Below are positions 59,928-64,000 of a DNA stretch of 64,000 bases, piece after piece. The stretch's first letter is position 1; the number at the start of each line of letters is the position of its first letter. The notes beneath the pieces are model-generated. The model did not search any database and was not told the DNA's origin. It saw nothing but the letters and a program-made list of their open reading frames with translations. Origin of the DNA: Irpex lacteus (lineage: Eukaryota; Basidiomycota; Agaricomycetes; Polyporales; Irpicaceae); assembly GCA_001986395.2 (NCBI GenBank), contig MQVO02000001.1:1178001-1242000 (forward strand), in the 5' to 3' direction. The translations under genes and the position numbers were made by a program.

Positions 59928-59990
59928 GAGGGGCGAGGGGCGAGGGGCGAGGGGTGAGGGGCGAGGGGTGAGGGGCGAGGGGCGAGGGGA
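59928..59990. repeat. G-rich minisatellite, nine 7-bp units
   Basis: Nine tandem copies of GAGGGGN (mostly GAGGGGC, two GAGGGGT, last GAGGGGA). Each unit contributes a run of four G separated by three bases, so four consecutive units satisfy the usual G-quadruplex pattern. It lies in non-coding convergent intergenic DNA. Confidence 0.9.
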
Positions 59991-60876
59991 CTCCCCTGAC
60001 CGCGGTCGTCGAAGGGAGGGAGGAAGAGACGACATTCGCAACCCCCCATATCGACCCTCTATATATACGTCTTCAGAAGTACGGCTGGCTTCTTCAGGTC
60101 TTCCCCGCGAATGGCAAACAAACAATCGGTCCAAATAGGTATGGTACACCTGAATCGAGCGTGACGGGAGCGGATCGAGGTTCGTATGTGGTTGGAGAGT
60201 CAGCCACCCGACGCGTTGGGACGCGTTGGTTTGGTTCGTTCGACGATCTGCTGTGGCGTGACGTGGGAAAGTGGATGACGATCGTAGGTTGTCACTGTAT
60301 GACGACGTTCTGGTTGTAGAACCTAGACGACAAACAGTCGTTTTATACTGCAGTCTTTTTATGTGAAATCCTGTATTCATCGTATTGAGTAAGTAAGTAG
60401 TACGATATGCTAATAGCTAAACGCACCGCAACACTCCAACTACCCAGTTTGAAACTCACATTCCCGCATAAGGGCTACACTGACACTAAAATGTATTCAA
60501 GTAGTATGTGGTATAACATATGGAACGAACGAAAAGTAGTGACCAAAAATAGGGACCGAGATCCAAGAAAATAACGGTGAACAAGCGAGCAACTTGATTA
60601 CAAACAGACAGATAGATGCGTATGTAGATATTGAACGAAGCGACTACTAGCGAATTCCAATTCCGAAAGACGAATCCAACCTCGAAAACACGAAACAAGA
60701 AGGATAACACGATAAGCAAAGAGTGATGGTATGTGGTGTGTGTATGTATAAAATGAGTGAGTGTATGGTTTGTTTGAAGATACTAAAATGAGACAGATAG
60801 GGTAGATCTTGGTGTGGGGGGCGAGCAGTGAGCCGAGACAAGTCAAGGCCGTGGAGTCCTAGTCCGCTGATTCTCC

Positions 60877-62995
<2,119 letters not shown>

Positions 62996-63742
62996 GATTG
63001 CTAGTGAGCTGTAAGTACTGTCGAGTGATGAGTACTCGGATGAACTAGATGGTTAGGATGAGAGCCAAAGCCTGCTTTGTGCTCGCTGTGGTGGTGAGAG
63101 CAATGAGAGACGTGGCTTGCAGTGGAGGTGGTGGTTGCAAAGTGAACGTAAGCACTGAGTAAAAGGGAGAGTGAAGAGGCAGGTGGCAGAAAGAAACGGA
63201 TTTGTACGGCAGATCAAAGACAGACCGAGATCCCTGACAAACGCAAATCAGGCAACCGTCGTGATCACCTCCTGTTAGCCGGTAGAAAAAAACTCAATGG
63301 TTATCCAGCAGAAATCTGTCTCGTCATGATGAAGTCAAGCTACGAATACAAGCGAAGTCGATGGCGTGTGTAAGAGGGCGACTAGAGGCCATCCGGACTA
63401 CCATCACAGGCGCAGCAGGCTCGAAGATTGAAGCAGCGCTAGTGAAGATCGTGTTGAGGAACTCTCACTGGGGTGTCAATTGAGGCCCGAAGAGAGAACA
63501 TGAGCACCGTCAGGACTGAGGCCCACTGGATGCTCGTGGTGCGCAAGCAAGTCGTTCAAAGCCGGAAAAGCCTGAAGGGCGAAGTGTACATGCCGCTATT
63601 CCGAGCACAAACCCTATCTCATGAGACTCGTGGCCACAGTTCCCATCGCACTTAGACGCATAACCCGGACTGAATGGACTCTCGCGGTCCATGTATGTAA
63701 GAAACTCATCGTATTTTCGCCAGTGAGACTGCGGTGTTGTGG
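62996..63742. other. Upstream interval of the AGC kinase, no gene seen
   Basis: Promoter region of the AGC kinase on the left and the 3' flank of the acetyltransferase on the right. A purine-rich run near 63180-63230. Nothing else recognised. Confidence 0.4.
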
Positions 63743-64000
63743 CTATGCTGGATGGATAACCTGTTTGAGGCGAGCACATCTCTCGAACCACTCGTCCTCA
63801 ATAATCGCCATCAACAGAATGTCCTTCCACTCTCCATCCCACCAGACAGACTTCCTGAGACATCCTTCTTCGACAAACCCACTATATCAGCGAAGCACGA
63901 TGATCAGTGACAGTCAAGGCACACAACAAACAACTCACAGCTTTTTGTATGTCGCCACCGCCCGCTGATTATACGAGAATACAGCCAACGACAAACGATG
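63743..64000 (-). CDS. GNAT-family acetyltransferase, 5' part outside window
   Basis: Only the last two exons are in the window. The minus strand reads LAVFSYNQRAVATYKKL, then after an intron (about 63930-63880) GFVEEGCLRKSVWWDGEWK, DILLMAIIEDEWFERCARL and the stop at 63743. The sequence N-Q-R-A-V-A-TYKKLGF is the acetyl-CoA-binding end of a GNAT N-acetyltransferase, RimJ/RimL-like. Substrate cannot be inferred. The gene starts beyond position 64000. Confidence 0.75.

Larger units (their letters stand above)
58363..60876. other. Convergent 2.5-kb gene-free interval with repeats
   Basis: The long interval lies between the stop codons of FunK1 and the AGC kinase. It contains a degenerate repeated motif (59217-59700) and a GAGGGGC minisatellite (59928-59990). 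A minus-strand frame at 59871-60380 runs through the minisatellite and has no family features, so I do not call it. Possibly unrecognised RNA genes or 3' regulatory sequence. Confidence 0.5.

Noticed and set aside
59871..60380. Minus-strand frame of about 170 codons
   Set aside because: Most of it is translation of the GAGGGGC minisatellite and low-complexity proline/arginine sequence, with no conserved family motif.

Overview
The window looks like nuclear DNA of a filamentous basidiomycete, most likely a wood- or litter-decaying agaricomycete. Genes are densely packed and broken by many introns of about 50-60 bp. The families fit as well: a fungal-type FunK1 kinase, a GH131 glucanase with a CBM1 module, DUF6533-like and other basidiomycete seven-helix membrane proteins, a UbiA prenyltransferase and Cu/Zn superoxide dismutase. 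Exon joins below were worked out by eye from GT/GC-AG sites and family conservation, so internal boundaries are approximate. Outer start and stop codons were read directly.

Left part (0.5-26 kb) is accessory. It has an AMP-forming CoA ligase, a UbiA-family aromatic prenyltransferase, a seven-helix protein, an ICMT-like membrane methyltransferase, relics of a DUF6533-type gene and of a neighbouring gene, a gene-poor stretch (10.9-14.6 kb), an intact O-methyltransferase (14.6 kb), a hypothetical protein, a second seven-helix protein, a small four-helix protein, a MYND-finger protein, and a decayed O-methyltransferase (24.2-26 kb). The ligase, prenyltransferase and methyltransferases together suggest a small meroterpenoid or prenylated-aromatic biosynthesis locus, partly decayed.

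Middle part (27-46 kb) is mostly housekeeping: URC1-type GTP cyclohydrolase II-like protein, a C2H2 zinc-finger protein, a membrane-anchored Cu/Zn SOD, the TORC2 subunit Rictor (Tsc11/Ste20), complex I subunit NDUFS4, and a CSC1/OSCA-type channel with a long C-terminal tail.

Right part (46-64 kb) mixes degradation, modification and signalling: a GH131-CBM1 secreted glucanase, an intradiol ring-cleavage dioxygenase, a second intact O-methyltransferase (the close paralogue of the decayed copy), a SWIM-RING protein with four SUMO-interaction-like motifs, a FunK1 kinase, a gene-free 2.5 kb convergent interval with a G-rich minisatellite, a C2-domain AGC kinase of the Ypk1/Gad8 type (the usual TORC2 substrate), and the 3' part of a GNAT acetyltransferase cut by the window edge.

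The best leads are the SIM-SWIM-RING protein (a possible SUMO-targeted ubiquitin ligase of unusual design), the cluster of seven GGGGCACG motifs near 18.2-18.6 kb with about 37-bp spacing, the UbiA/CoA-ligase locus, and the O-methyltransferase pseudogene beside its living paralogue.
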